From the NCBI RefSeq assembly GCF_000009265.1, contig NC_008380.1:2981501-3045500 (forward strand): DNA of 64,000 nt. Direction: 5' to 3'. Below, in pieces: positions 33,538 to 41,622 of the stretch. The DNA comes from Rhizobium johnstonii 3841. Its GTDB lineage: Bacteria > Pseudomonadota > Alphaproteobacteria > Rhizobiales > Rhizobiaceae. Below the pieces are notes generated by a model. It made no database searches and had not been told where the DNA came from. It was given only the letters and a program-made list of their open reading frames with translations. Numbering within the stretch: the stretch's first letter is position 1; every line of letters begins with the position of its first letter. Both the position numbers and the translations under genes were made by a program.

Positions 33538-34605
33538 TCACCAAGCGGGCACATTCGCAAACACCCTCCCGTCGAACAGCTTGCGCGCCGTTCTGATCGT
33601 CCCCGCCCCCCGGACCGAGCCGTCCGCGGCCAGATCGAGGAACACTTCCATGTCACCTGTGGGATGCTCGATCCGGTAACGGCCATCTGTGGAAGCATGA
33701 GCCAGCGCATGCGCCGGAGAACGGACAAGCCGCGTCGCCGTCGCAACGGTGACGGCGGCGAGCACGCCGACCGAGGCGTGAACGCGGTGCGGAATGAAGC
33801 TGCGCGTGCCGATCGATCCGCCGGTTCGGGGCTCCGATACCAGGGTCATCTTGGGAACGGACGCGGCACTGACGTCGCCGAGATTCATCATCGGCCCGGC
33901 CTTCAGGCGAATGACTTCGATACGCTGCTTGAGGCCCTCATTTACTTCCAGGGCCTCGCGGCTCTCCGTGCCTGAAAGCCCGAAGTCCGAGGCCCGCATG
34001 ATCACGCAGGGCATGCCGTTGTCGATCAGCGTCGCCTCGACGCCGTCGATGATATCGACCTCGTTTCCTGTCGGAAGAAGGGCGCCGCACATCGAGCCCG
34101 CGATGTTGACGAAGAGCAGCGGTACAGCGGCGTGGCTTCCCGGCACACCGGCGATTTCGGCCTTGCCCTGGTAGTTGACCTTACCGTTCGGCGTCTCGAT
34201 CCTGGCAACGGCAACCTCGCCGGAGTTGACCATATGGATGCGGACGGGCGTAATCTCGCCCGATGCCTTCACCAGACACCGCTCGATGGCGGCCGGACCG
34301 ACGCCGGAAAGAATGTTTCCGCACCCCTGCGCATCGCTGACCAGCGCTTGGTCGACGAAGACCTGCAGGAAAAGATAATCGACGTCAGCGTCTTCGCGCG
34401 AAGAGGCGGAGAGCACCGCGACCTTGGAGGTCAGCGGATCGGCGCCGCCGATCCCGTCGATCTGCCGCGGGTCCGGTGAGCCCATGATGGCAAGCAACAG
34501 CGCGTCCCGTTCGCCGGGATCTCCGGGCAGGTCGTCGGCCAGGAAATAGGCGCCTTTCGACGTTCCGCCTCGCATCCAGAGGCAGGGAATGCCGTCCTCA
34601 TACAT
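33538..34605 (-). CDS. galD: 4-oxalomesaconate tautomerase (GalD/LigU, PrpF family)
   Basis: 355 aa from ATG 34605. PrpF/GalD family start IPCLWMRGGTSKGAYF, with GIGGADPLTSKVAVL and the Cys-containing SDAQGCGNILSGVGPAAIE and GGSIGTRSFIPHRVHASVGV. GalD converts keto/enol forms of 4-oxalomesaconate in gallate and protocatechuate 4,5-cleavage. Overlaps the aldolase gene by 8 bp. Assignment between GalD and other PrpF isomerases rests on neighbours (GalB- and GalC-type genes). Confidence 0.88.
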   Translation of the reverse strand: MYEDGIPCLWMRGGTSKGAYFLADDLPGDPGERDALLLAIMGSPDPRQIDGIGGADPLTSKVAVLSASSREDADVDYLFLQVFVDQALVSDAQGCGNILSGVGPAAIERCLVKASGEITPVRIHMVNSGEVAVARIETPNGKVNYQGKAEIAGVPGSHAAVPLLFVNIAGSMCGALLPTGNEVDIIDGVEATLIDNGMPCVIMRASDFGLSGTESREALEVNEGLKQRIEVIRLKAGPMMNLGDVSAASVPKMTLVSEPRTGGSIGTRSFIPHRVHASVGVLAAVTVATATRLVRSPAHALAHASTDGRYRIEHPTGDMEVFLDLAADGSVRGAGTIRTARKLFDGRVFANVPAW

Positions 34606-35269
34606 ATTTAAGCCCCTTTTCCCGGAGCTTCGACCGCATGTCATAGATATCGAGCCCGAGTTCGCCGGCGGCGAGGCGTTGCCGCTTGGCCTCCTCGTTC
34701 GCCACACGGTTCTCGGCAGCAGTCAGAACCTCCTCGGCCGCGTTGAGCTTCACCACGCACACCCCGTCGTCGTCGGCGACGATGATGTCGCCGGCTTCGA
34801 TGAAGGCGCCAGCGCAGACGATCGGAACGTTGACCGAACCGAGCGTTTCCTTGACGGTCCCCTGCGCGGACACGGCCTTGGACCACACGGGGAACTGCAT
34901 CTGGGTCAGATCCCTGATATCGCGGACACCGGCGTCGATGACAAGGCCGCGGCAACCTCGCGCCCGCGCCGAGGTGGCAAGCAGGTCGCCGAAATAACCG
35001 TTGTCACAGGGCGAGGTCGGCGAAAGCACCAGGATGTCGCCGGCCTGGATCTGCTCGATCGCCACATGGATCATCCAGTTATCACCGGGCGGTGCGGAGA
35101 TCGTAATGGCGGAGCCGGCGATCTGCGCACCTGAATAGATTGGTCTCATATGGCTGGCGAGCATGCCTTTGCGCCCCTGGGCTTCGTGGACCGTCGCGAC
35201 GCCTGATTTGGCGAGCCTGTCGATCACATCAGCTTCCGCCCGTGGTATGTTCTGTACGACGATGCCCAT
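34598..35269 (-). CDS. galC: 4-carboxy-4-hydroxy-2-oxoadipate aldolase (GalC/LigK, RraA fold)
   Basis: 223 aa from ATG 35269. RraA-like class II aldolase splitting 4-carboxy-4-hydroxy-2-oxoadipate into pyruvate and oxaloacetate. Motifs: ATVHEAQGRKGMLASHMRPI, PGDNWMIHVAIEQIQAGDIL, LVIDAGVRDIRDL (metal/substrate Arg-Asp) and ADDDGVCVV. Starts 2 bp after the dioxygenase gene stop; overlaps galD. Confidence 0.9.
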   Translation of the reverse strand: MGIVVQNIPRAEADVIDRLAKSGVATVHEAQGRKGMLASHMRPIYSGAQIAGSAITISAPPGDNWMIHVAIEQIQAGDILVLSPTSPCDNGYFGDLLATSARARGCRGLVIDAGVRDIRDLTQMQFPVWSKAVSAQGTVKETLGSVNVPIVCAGAFIEAGDIIVADDDGVCVVKLNAAEEVLTAAENRVANEEAKRQRLAAGELGLDIYDMRSKLREKGLKYV

Positions 35270-35271
35270 GC

Positions 35272-36234
35272 TTATGCTCCGTTCTTGTCCGCCGGCGGCG
35301 TGCCGTGGGTATGGAATGTTTCGATCGTCTTCAGTCCCCAGGCCTGCCCCTTTTTCCGGTCGGCCTCGGTCCAGACGATCGGCTCCCAATCGGGCGCCAG
35401 GATGAGACGCGCGCCGGCATTGGCAAGCTCGACGCGATTGCCGGCCGGCTCCCAGACGTAGAGGAAATACGTGCCCTGGATGGCGTGCTTGTGCGGGCCG
35501 GTCTCGATATGGACGCCATTTTCCAGAAAGATGTCGGCCGCCCGCAGAATGTCGTCCCGCGTGTCCGTCGCATAGGTGACATGGTGAAGACGGGCGTTGC
35601 CGCGGCCATGCTCCTCGGTGCAGGCAAGGTCGTAGCCCTTGTTGTTGATGGTGAACCAGCAGCCGCCCACGCGCCCGTTGTCGAGCTGGATCATCTCGGT
35701 CACCCGGGATCCGAGACACGTCTCCATGAACCGCCTGAACTCGGAAACATCCGAGGCCAGAAGATTGAGATGGTCGAGACGCCGGGGATGGCATCCCCGG
35801 CCGTGAAAACGCTGCGCGATGTTCTTCAGAGCAGGCTTTTCGTCATCGGGCGGTCTGTAGCGCACGGTGTCGTAATAGATTTCGAACACATGCCCGAAGG
35901 GATCCTCGAAGCGGAAGGCGCTGTTGTGGCCGAGATCGCCGTCGACCCAGCCGAGAACCTTGTAACCGCTCGCCTCGATCGCCTTCACCCGCCGGTCGAG
36001 CGCCTCCGGCGACGAGGCTCGGTAAGCAATGTGGCCGACGCCGGTCGTGTGATGGCGCGTCAGCTTCAGCGTATGGAACTCGTAATCGTCCCATGCCCTG
36101 AGATAGGCGGAATTCTCGTCCTGGCCGGCAAGGCTCAGGCCGTAGACCCGCAGAAAGAAGTCGAGACTTTCTTCGAACTTGTTCGAATACATCTCGACAT
36201 GCGCCAGATGCGCAATGTCGAAACAGGGCTCCAT
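35272..36234 (-). CDS. VOC-family extradiol ring-cleavage dioxygenase
   Basis: 320 aa, two VOC modules (about 8-125 and 150-275), the layout of type I extradiol dioxygenases. The 2-His-1-carboxylate Fe(II) set is visible: His155 in RRLDHLNLLA, His218 in ARLHHVTYA and Glu269 in AGNRVEL. It sits directly between GalB-type and GalC-type genes, exactly where a protocatechuate 4,5- or gallate dioxygenase would be expected, yet it is unrelated to the LigAB fold that normally does that step. Substrate is inferred from context and needs assay. Confidence 0.85.
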   Translation of the reverse strand: MEPCFDIAHLAHVEMYSNKFEESLDFFLRVYGLSLAGQDENSAYLRAWDDYEFHTLKLTRHHTTGVGHIAYRASSPEALDRRVKAIEASGYKVLGWVDGDLGHNSAFRFEDPFGHVFEIYYDTVRYRPPDDEKPALKNIAQRFHGRGCHPRRLDHLNLLASDVSEFRRFMETCLGSRVTEMIQLDNGRVGGCWFTINNKGYDLACTEEHGRGNARLHHVTYATDTRDDILRAADIFLENGVHIETGPHKHAIQGTYFLYVWEPAGNRVELANAGARLILAPDWEPIVWTEADRKKGQAWGLKTIETFHTHGTPPADKNGA

Positions 36235-36267
36235 CTAATCTCCTCCTCCGATCTCTCCGCATGGCGA

Positions 36268-37002
36268 TCAAAGCTCGTCGACCGTGCGCGGAAAGACCGA
36301 CTGAAAGCCTTCCGCATATTTGGCAGCGCGGCCGCCGGACTGCCCGCCGGAATTTCGCTGGAAATGGTTCGCGCGGTTCTGCGCGACGCGGGTATAGAAT
36401 TCCCAGAGGTGTTCCTGGCCTTCCATGCACTCGATCGCCGCACGCTTCTTCTCCCACACCGAGGTGATGTCGAGGAAGACATCAGGCTTCCAGCCCATCT
36501 GTTCGGTCTGGTGTGGCTCGAAGAGGTAAAGCTGGGGGGCGCCGAGCACCTTCTGTCCGGGATTGTGGCCCCATGCCTGCGCAATCATCCGCGTCTCGAG
36601 CGCCACCTGGGTCGCATACATATGATCGGTGTTATAGGGGTCGTACTGGGAGTGACTGAGCATGAAGGACGGTTGAAGCTGCCTTATGACGTCGACAAGG
36701 CGGTATTTGTCGTCATCGGTCAGTCTCAGGGGATAGTCGCCGAGATCGAAGCTGATGAGGTCGTGGACGCCGAGCGCCTTTGCCGCCTTCTCCGACTCGG
36801 CCCTGCGCGCCGCCTTAACCTTCTCGAGCGTGATGCCGGGCTGCTTCCCCAGCTTGGCGGATTCGCCGCGCTCTCCGAAGGACAGGCAGACGACCGTGAC
36901 GTCGTACCCCATTTCGGCATGCAGCGCGATCGCGCCACCGCAGCGCCAGACGAAATCCGCGGCATGGGCGCTGATGACGAGGGCCGTCTTCTTTTCCGAC
37001 AT
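36268..37002 (-). CDS. galB: PIG-L family 4-oxalomesaconate hydratase (GalB type)
   Basis: 244 aa from ATG 37002, with a GGAGGG ribosome site. The LmbE/PIG-L fold keeps metal-site segments VISAHAADFVWRCGGAIA (AHAxD in place of the usual AHPDD), SFGERGES, and SHSQYDPYNTDHMYA. GalB of Pseudomonas is a PIG-L-family Zn hydratase that hydrates 4-oxalomesaconate to 4-carboxy-4-hydroxy-2-oxoadipate. Gene order with the dioxygenase, aldolase and tautomerase supports that role rather than deacetylation. First gene of the minus-strand cluster. Confidence 0.85.
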   Translation of the reverse strand: MSEKKTALVISAHAADFVWRCGGAIALHAEMGYDVTVVCLSFGERGESAKLGKQPGITLEKVKAARRAESEKAAKALGVHDLISFDLGDYPLRLTDDDKYRLVDVIRQLQPSFMLSHSQYDPYNTDHMYATQVALETRMIAQAWGHNPGQKVLGAPQLYLFEPHQTEQMGWKPDVFLDITSVWEKKRAAIECMEGQEHLWEFYTRVAQNRANHFQRNSGGQSGGRAAKYAEGFQSVFPRTVDEL

Positions 37003-37150
37003 GAAATCCCTCCTTCCTCGTTGGAGGGATTTCATTCCCCAGGCTGCCTTTTGCCAATTTGGAATTGCCGCAGAGCCTATAAGTTTTCGCTATAGGGAAT
37101 CTTCTCAAGCGGCTCAACAGCCAGAGAACTATAGCTTTTTCTTATATTTA
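37003..37150. promoter_or_regulatory. Divergent regulatory region of the ring-cleavage cluster
   Basis: AT-rich gap between galB (minus) and plus-strand genes. Two related motifs occur: CTATAAGTTTTCGCTATAG (about 37077-37095) and CTATAGCTTTTTCTTATA (about 37130-37147), each pairing CTATA-type halves across short spacers. These are plausible LysR-type sites for the two LysR proteins of the cluster. Function is inference. Confidence 0.4.
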
Positions 37151-37300
37151 ATGGATCATTTTGAAATGGGCATTTCCCGCATCTCCCGACAGCCTAAGGC
37201 CAAGATCGATCTCGAAGTGCGCAAGGTCGAAAAAGTGGACGGCGAGTTCTACAATACCGAATTCCAGACGTTCGAGAGCGTCAAGGATCCGGCTCATTGA
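37151..37300 (+). CDS. Small hypothetical protein
   Basis: 49 aa from ATG 37151. Composition looks coding (high GC third positions; charged, helical AKIDLEVRKVEKVDGEFYNT). No family recognised. It could be a true small protein or the surviving tail of a lost gene. It precedes the DUF1932 dehydrogenase by about 96 bp on the same strand. Confidence 0.4.
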   Translation: MDHFEMGISRISRQPKAKIDLEVRKVEKVDGEFYNTEFQTFESVKDPAH

Positions 37301-37396
37301 TACCAGCCATGGCAAGCGCGGCTGAAGCCGCGCTTGCCTCTCCAACTTCAGGTCGAGAAAGCGGGCTGCCTAACAGCATCGAAAAGGGAAAAGCGG

Positions 37397-38278
37397 ATGT
37401 CGGCTATTGCAACGATCGGATTCGGCGAAGCGGCGCAGGCCTTCGTATCGGGCTGGCGATCCGAGAACGGCGCATCGCCTGAAAATATCTCCACCTTCGA
37501 CATAAAGGTTGAAGATCCATCCCAGCTTGGCGATCTGCTGCAGGCATGTTCGGATCTCGGTGTCGATTGCGCCGAAACACCGGCACAGGCGCTAGCGGGT
37601 GCCGGCACCGTCTTCAGCCTGGTCACCGCAGACCGCGCCCTGGAAGCGGCGACCCGGGTCGCCGAATTCCTCGGGAGAGACGCGCTTTATCTCGACTGCA
37701 ACTCCTGCTCTCCCGCAACAAAGGCCGCCGCCGCCAGGCTCGTCGAAGCAGCCGGCGCCGTCTACGTCGACGTCGCAGTGATGTCGCCCGTTCATCCCGC
37801 CCGCCATCGCACGCCGCTCTTGGTCTCAGGATCGTCGGCAGAACGGGCGCAGCACGTGCTCCTTGGCCTCGGAATGCAGGCCCGGACGGCGGGAGACGAG
37901 ATAGGACAGGCCTCGTCGATCAAGATGCTGCGGTCGGTGATGATCAAGGGCTTCGAGGCGCTGACTGCGGAATGCCTGCTGGCTGCCCGCCGCGCCGGCG
38001 TGGAAAAAGCGGTGCTCGCATCTCTCCAGGCCTCGGATCCTGGCATAGACTGGACGATGCGTGCAGCTTACAACCTTGAACGCATGATGATACATGGCAA
38101 GCGGCGGGCCGCGGAAATGCAGGAAGTCGCCGCGACACTGAGAGAACTGGGGCTGCCGGATCGCATGGCCTCGGCGACGGCCGACTGGCAGCGCCGGATC
38201 GGCGAATTGGACATCCTGATGCCGGAAAATTCCCTGGAAGCGCGGGCCGATGCCATTTTGGAGCGTGATTTGACTTGA
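37397..38278 (+). CDS. NAD(P)-dependent dehydrogenase with DUF1932 C-terminal domain
   Basis: 293 aa from ATG 37397. 6-phosphogluconate/3-hydroxyisobutyrate dehydrogenase-like fold: IATIGFGEAAQAFVSGWRSE (a Rossmann start with GFGEAA), FSLVTADRAL, LYLDCNSCSPATKAAAA, then the DUF1932 helical domain from about residue 185 (SSIKMLRSVMIKGFEALTAE). Divergent from the ring-cleavage operon. It could oxidise the ring-cleavage semialdehyde hemiacetal to PDC (the LigC step), since no Gfo/Idh LigC is seen; this is inference. Stop overlaps the next regulator's TTG start. Confidence 0.82.
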   Translation: MSAIATIGFGEAAQAFVSGWRSENGASPENISTFDIKVEDPSQLGDLLQACSDLGVDCAETPAQALAGAGTVFSLVTADRALEAATRVAEFLGRDALYLDCNSCSPATKAAAARLVEAAGAVYVDVAVMSPVHPARHRTPLLVSGSSAERAQHVLLGLGMQARTAGDEIGQASSIKMLRSVMIKGFEALTAECLLAARRAGVEKAVLASLQASDPGIDWTMRAAYNLERMMIHGKRRAAEMQEVAATLRELGLPDRMASATADWQRRIGELDILMPENSLEARADAILERDLT

Positions 38279-39489
38279 ATTCAGCGGCGTCTCCGGCATT
38301 GCAAGTCCAGCACAACCTTCGCCATCTGAGGGTCTTCCTTGCCGTGGTCGACACCAATTCCGTCACCCGGGCGGCCGATGTCTGCCATCTCTCGCAGCCC
38401 GCGGTCACGCAGGCGCTCTCCAAGATCGAACGCGCCCTGCGAACGACCCTTTTTACCAGGACCCCGCAAGGCCTGTTCGCCAACGCGCAAGGGGATGTTC
38501 TCGCAAAGCGCGTGCGAAGAGCCTTCGGCTTCCTCGATCCGGCCCTCAATGAACTCAGCCCACGCCTTCGCATGGTCGCGACGTCCTCTCAACTGCAGGC
38601 CCTCATCGCCGTCCGCGAGGCCGAGAACTTCACGCTTGCCGCCCGCAGGCTCGGCCTGGCCCAGCCGACCGTTCACCGGGCGGTGACGCAACTCGAGGAG
38701 GAAGCCGCCCGCCCGTTGTTCGAGCGGACCTCCTATGGCATCGTCGCCACCCGCGCCGCCGGAACGCTCGCCCAGGCCGCACGCCTCGCCTTCGCCGAAC
38801 TGGCGCAGGCGGAGGTGGATCTCGCCGAAACACTTTCAGAGGAAGCCGGCCGGATCGTCGTCGGTGCGATGCCGCTTTCGCGCTCCTTCGTGCTTCCGAG
38901 AGCCATCGCCGAGTTCCGGAAGTTCCGTCCGAACACGCCGATCCACATTCTGGAGGGTCCCTATGCCGACCTGCTTGCCGGCCTCAGGCGCGGCGAGATC
39001 GATTTCCTGATCGGCGCGTTGCGCGATCCCGCACCGATCGGTGACGTCGAGCAACGCTTCCTGTTCACCGATACGCTGGTCGTCGTCGCCGGCAGCAACC
39101 ATCCGCTGACGACACGCTCCGAGCAGCTCACGGTCGAGGAACTCGCGGCCTATCCATGGATCGTCGGCCAGCGCGGCACGCCGATCCGGCGGCATTTCGA
39201 CACCCTGTTCGAGGGCCTGGACCACCCGCCGACGAGCATCGTCGAGTCCAGTTCGCTCATCCTGATGCGCGAACTGCTGAACGGAACGGACCATCTCGGC
39301 TGCATTTCCTACCTGCAGGCCCAGGCGGAATTGTCACGCGGCCTCCTCAAGGCATTGCCGCTCGACCTCAGCCACACCGCACGCCCGATCGGCCTCACCT
39401 TGCGCATCAACTGGATGCCGACGCGCGCGCAAGAACAATTCCTGAGGTTCGTCTCGTCGAAGGAGGAGCCTGCCGCCGAAACGCCGTGA
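38275..39489 (+). CDS. LysR-family regulator with two tandem HTH domains
   Basis: 404 aa; TTG start at 38275 overlaps the dehydrogenase stop (TTGA). Unlike normal LysR proteins (about 300 aa), it has two complete HTH_1 modules: residues about 16-72 (TNSVTRAADVCHLSQPAVTQ) and about 104-160 (ENFTLAARRLGLAQPTVHRA), followed by one effector domain (GRIVVGAMPLSRSFVLPRAI). Both modules keep the helix-turn-helix hydrophobic pattern. Probably controls the divergent aromatic cluster and the dehydrogenase. Confidence 0.88.
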   Translation: MNSAASPALQVQHNLRHLRVFLAVVDTNSVTRAADVCHLSQPAVTQALSKIERALRTTLFTRTPQGLFANAQGDVLAKRVRRAFGFLDPALNELSPRLRMVATSSQLQALIAVREAENFTLAARRLGLAQPTVHRAVTQLEEEAARPLFERTSYGIVATRAAGTLAQAARLAFAELAQAEVDLAETLSEEAGRIVVGAMPLSRSFVLPRAIAEFRKFRPNTPIHILEGPYADLLAGLRRGEIDFLIGALRDPAPIGDVEQRFLFTDTLVVVAGSNHPLTTRSEQLTVEELAAYPWIVGQRGTPIRRHFDTLFEGLDHPPTSIVESSSLILMRELLNGTDHLGCISYLQAQAELSRGLLKALPLDLSHTARPIGLTLRINWMPTRAQEQFLRFVSSKEEPAAETP

Positions 39490-39502
39490 AGCGGATCGGC
39501 GA

Positions 39503-40111
39503 TCACAACCCGCCCAGCAGCTTGAACGCTATGATCCACATCGTGAAAGCGACGAGCGTTTCCAGCATGCGCCAGGATGAGGGTTTCGAGAAGATCGGCC
39601 GCAGCCGCTTCGCGCCATAACCGAGCGAAAAGAAGAACAGGAAGGACCCCGTCACCGCCCCTGCCGCAAAAGAAGCCTGCTCTCCCGGATATCGTGTCGA
39701 TATCGTGCCGAGCAGCACCACGGTGTCGAGATAAACATGCGGATTGAGCCAGGTGAGTGCGAGGCAGGTGGCCAGCGTCTGCCGAAAGCTCGATGGTTTG
39801 GCTTCCGCGGCCGTGAGAGCGGCGGACGACCGCAAGGCGGAATAGAGGCTTCTTGCCCCGTACCAGATCAAAAATACGGCTCCGCCGTAGCGCATGACGG
39901 GATCGAGCCAGGGCATGAACCTGGCGATTTGCTGCAGGCTGGTTACGCCAAGCACGATCAGCGCGGCATCCGATACCGCGCATGCGAGGCAGACGGCAAA
40001 GACATGTTCGTTGCGTAAGCCCTGACGGAGAATGAAGGCGTTCTGCGCGCCGATGGCGACGATCAGGCTGAGGCCCATCATCAGGCCGGTTCCATAGATC
40101 GAAAAATTCAT
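39503..40111 (-). CDS. LysE/ArgO-family amino-acid exporter
   Basis: 202 aa from ATG 40111. Six-segment membrane protein; LSLIVAIGAQNAFILRQGLR at the N-terminus and LTWLNPHVYLDTVVLLGTIS are the LysE/ArgO hallmarks. Exports basic amino acids (lysine, arginine) or analogues. Divergent from a LysG/ArgP-type regulator, the classic genetic pairing. Confidence 0.93.
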   Translation of the reverse strand: MNFSIYGTGLMMGLSLIVAIGAQNAFILRQGLRNEHVFAVCLACAVSDAALIVLGVTSLQQIARFMPWLDPVMRYGGAVFLIWYGARSLYSALRSSAALTAAEAKPSSFRQTLATCLALTWLNPHVYLDTVVLLGTISTRYPGEQASFAAGAVTGSFLFFFSLGYGAKRLRPIFSKPSSWRMLETLVAFTMWIIAFKLLGGL

Positions 40112-40175
40112 CTCTTCGGCCAACGCCCCTCATTTCGGTGAGGTTGCGCTATCGTTATTCCGAGAGTTAGGCTAG

Positions 40176-40198
40176 TTAATCCAGCTTACCTAGATTAA
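40176..40198. promoter_or_regulatory. LysR-type operator between exporter and regulator genes
   Basis: Perfect dyad TTAATC-N11-GATTAA, the T-N11-A spacing expected of LysR-type binding sites, in the 100-bp divergent gap between the LysE-type exporter and the LysG-type regulator. Likely the binding site of that regulator. Confidence 0.65.
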
Positions 40199-40211
40199 GT
40201 GAAACTAATCC

Positions 40212-41105
40212 ATGCTCGACTATCCCGCTCTTCGCGCCGTCGCAACCATTGTCCAGGCAGGCAGCTTCGAAAGAGCTGCGACCGCCTTGAACGTGACCCC
40301 TTCGGCCATTTCGCAGCGCGTCAAGCAGCTCGAAGAGCGTCTCGGCGTCGTCCTCATCGTCAGAGGCACGCCGTGCACGGCGACGGAAAAGGGAGAATGG
40401 CTCTGCCGCCATATGGAGAATGTCGGCATGCTCGAAGCAGAACTCTTCGGGCAGCTGCCCGCCCTCGTCGATCCCGACGAACCACGGCAAAGGGTCACGC
40501 TTCAAATCGCGACGAACGCCGACAGCCTCGGAACATGGTTCGTCGAAGCCATGTCGAATTTTGCCAAAAGCTCTTCCTATCTGCTGAACGTCGCCGTCGA
40601 CGACCAGGACCATACCGCCGAATGGCTCCAGCGCGGACGAGTGATCGCCGCCGTCACCAGCCTGGAAAAACCGGTCCGAGGATGCCGGCGTTTTGCCCTC
40701 GGCGTTCTGCGTTACCATGCAACGGCAACCCCCGACTTCGTCGCGCGCTATTTTCCGCAGGGCGTGACATCAGAGGCGATCCGCAACGCTCCGGCGCTGA
40801 CCTTCAATCAAAAGGACAGGCTGCAGAGCAGCTGGATCAGCCGAACATTCGGACGCGATCTCGATTATCCCACCCACTGGCTGCCTTCGCCGCAGAGCTT
40901 CGTCGAGGCCAGCCTTTCAGGCATGTGCTGGGGAATGAACCCGACACAGCTGACCCGCGAGCACCTCGCATCCGGACGGCTGGTCGAGCTGGTGCCCGAT
41001 ACGCCGCTCGATGTCCCGCTCTACTGGCAGATAAATCGCCTCGCCGCCGACCGCCTGGCGGATCTGACGCGCGAAGTCGTCACCGTGGCCAAGCTCCGCC
41101 TTTGA
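40212..41105 (+). CDS. LysG/ArgP-type LysR regulator
   Basis: 297 aa. HTH at residues 1-60 (YPALRAVATIVQAGSFERAA then TALNVTPSAISQRVKQLEER) with the ArgP/LysG-like continuation GVVLIVRGTPCTATEKG. In this subfamily the regulator activates the adjacent exporter gene in response to lysine or arginine. Start ATG 40212 is 14 bp after the dyad operator. Confidence 0.92.
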   Translation: MLDYPALRAVATIVQAGSFERAATALNVTPSAISQRVKQLEERLGVVLIVRGTPCTATEKGEWLCRHMENVGMLEAELFGQLPALVDPDEPRQRVTLQIATNADSLGTWFVEAMSNFAKSSSYLLNVAVDDQDHTAEWLQRGRVIAAVTSLEKPVRGCRRFALGVLRYHATATPDFVARYFPQGVTSEAIRNAPALTFNQKDRLQSSWISRTFGRDLDYPTHWLPSPQSFVEASLSGMCWGMNPTQLTREHLASGRLVELVPDTPLDVPLYWQINRLAADRLADLTREVVTVAKLRL

Positions 41106-41153
41106 TGCATCACTCAAAAATGCAGCATCATCCCGATGAACGGGTCGCGCTTA

Positions 41154-41513
41154 TTAGACGTAAGCCGTGCGGCTGCCGAACTCGCTGGTCTCGTCAAAAT
41201 TCGTCGTGCCGATACGCTCGCTTTCGCCGGAAAGTTCTTTAGGAGCCTCACCGGCAGGCTTCGATGCAGCAGACGCCTGAGTTTGGCTGCTCTCGCTCGC
41301 TTCGAGCTTGGCGATCTTCGCTTCCAGCGTATCGATAGATTTTTCGATTGTGGCCTTCTCTTGCTCGTCCTGTGTTTCCGACAGGGCTGCCTGCTTTTCG
41401 GCAAGCTGCGCCTCGAGAGAGGCAAGTTGGTCCGACGAACTGGAAGACGAGGTTGAAGCGGCTGAACTCAAAATGGTGGATGCAGAACTGGAAATTGCGC
41501 TGACCATGAGCAT
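41154..41513 (-). CDS. FlxA-like small coiled-coil protein
   Basis: 119 aa. Ser-rich N-terminus (MLMVSAISSSASTILSSAAS) then a strong coiled coil of about 45 residues (LASLEAQLAEKQAALSETQD and EKSIDTLEAKIAKLEASESS) and a low-complexity tail. Resembles FlxA-like small proteins of unknown function. No signal peptide is convincing. Alone on its strand between LysG and the GreA-like gene. Confidence 0.65.
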   Translation of the reverse strand: MLMVSAISSSASTILSSAASTSSSSSSDQLASLEAQLAEKQAALSETQDEQEKATIEKSIDTLEAKIAKLEASESSQTQASAASKPAGEAPKELSGESERIGTTNFDETSEFGSRTAYV

Positions 41514-41622
41514 GACTTTCGATGATGGAATGTCATCGTTCTAGCCACGGATGGTAAAGGTTCGATAAATAACGTACCGACTAGTACCAAATTAATGAGC
41601 GGGCCACGCGAATAGTGCTATC

